63,020 nucleotides of DNA from Longispora albida DSM 44784 (GTDB taxonomy: Bacteria; Actinomycetota; Actinomycetes; Mycobacteriales; Micromonosporaceae). The stretch is from assembly GCF_000379825.1 (NCBI RefSeq), contig NZ_KB903833.1, forward strand, positions 1 through 63,020, in the 5' to 3' direction. Shown here in pieces: positions 63,013 through 63,020 of this stretch (position 1 is its first letter; every line of letters begins with the position of its first letter). The notes under the pieces are model-generated. The model did not search any database and had not been told where the DNA came from. It saw nothing but the letters and a program-made list of their open reading frames with translations. The position numbers and the translations under genes were made by a program.

Positions 63013-63020
63013 ACCGCGCC

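Overview
The window is high-GC DNA (third codon positions nearly always G or C) from an actinomycete. The gene order hisI, Trp-associated membrane protein, trpC, trpB, trpA, lgt, gltB, gltD, pyk, tesB is the conserved chromosomal order of actinobacteria and suits a Micromonosporaceae-like organism; the family level is inference. All calls come from reading motifs by eye; no database search was run.

Layout. Bases 1-1237 hold the tail of a probable ABC exporter and a gene-poor, repeat-rich stretch with a ~200-bp inverted repeat. Bases 1238-9236 are the housekeeping his/trp/lgt block with three small membrane proteins. Bases 9256-16979 are an envelope-glycan island: gmd and fcl (GDP-L-fucose), a cytidine-deaminase-like enzyme, a polyprenyl-phosphate-type GT2, an Emb-like arabinosyltransferase and a WecG/TagA transferase. 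Bases 17202-29691 return to core metabolism (gltBD, epimerase, aroA, two exported proteins, pyk, tesB). Bases 29713-31322 hold an Rrf2 regulator and ridA, bounded by two copies of a 146-148-bp palindromic element in opposite orientation, plus two tandem-repeat arrays.

Bases 31323-63012 are a nonribosomal peptide gene cluster in three co-directional operons. Operon I: a two-module NRPS (A-T-C-A-T) ending in a hotdog domain, a stand-alone hotdog protein, and a FabG-like reductase. Operon II: a KAS III, an ACP and a free-standing condensation enzyme. Operon III: SbnA/SbnB-type 2,3-diaminopropionate (Dap) synthesis, MbtH, a truncated adenylation-domain protein, a five-module 5,548-residue NRPS ending in a serine beta-lactamase/PBP-type domain, an OTC-like carbamoyltransferase and an MFS exporter. 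Each operon is preceded by a TATAG-type motif repeated at 11-bp spacing, seen here only at these three places.

Inferred logic: KAS III, FabG and the hotdog pair build a short 2-enoyl or 3-hydroxyacyl chain on the ACP; the free-standing C enzyme could place it on the first amino acid of NRPS1, whose first module has no C domain; SbnA/SbnB supply Dap, and the OTC homologue could make a 3-ureidoalanine side chain, as proposed for the Vio/Cmn carbamoyltransferases of viomycin and capreomycin. Seven adenylation domains predict a (acyl)heptapeptide rich in Thr-like, Dap-like and amide-side-chain residues. The terminal PBP-type domain would release or cyclise it, and the MFS protein would export it. 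The least usual parts are the hotdog fusion with its His-less partner, the in-cis PBP-type release domain, the orphan truncated A-domain protein and the shared promoter motif.

A second window-wide theme is leaderless transcription: for about ten genes a TANNNT-like -10 box lies 6-8 bases before the start codon with no ribosome binding site.
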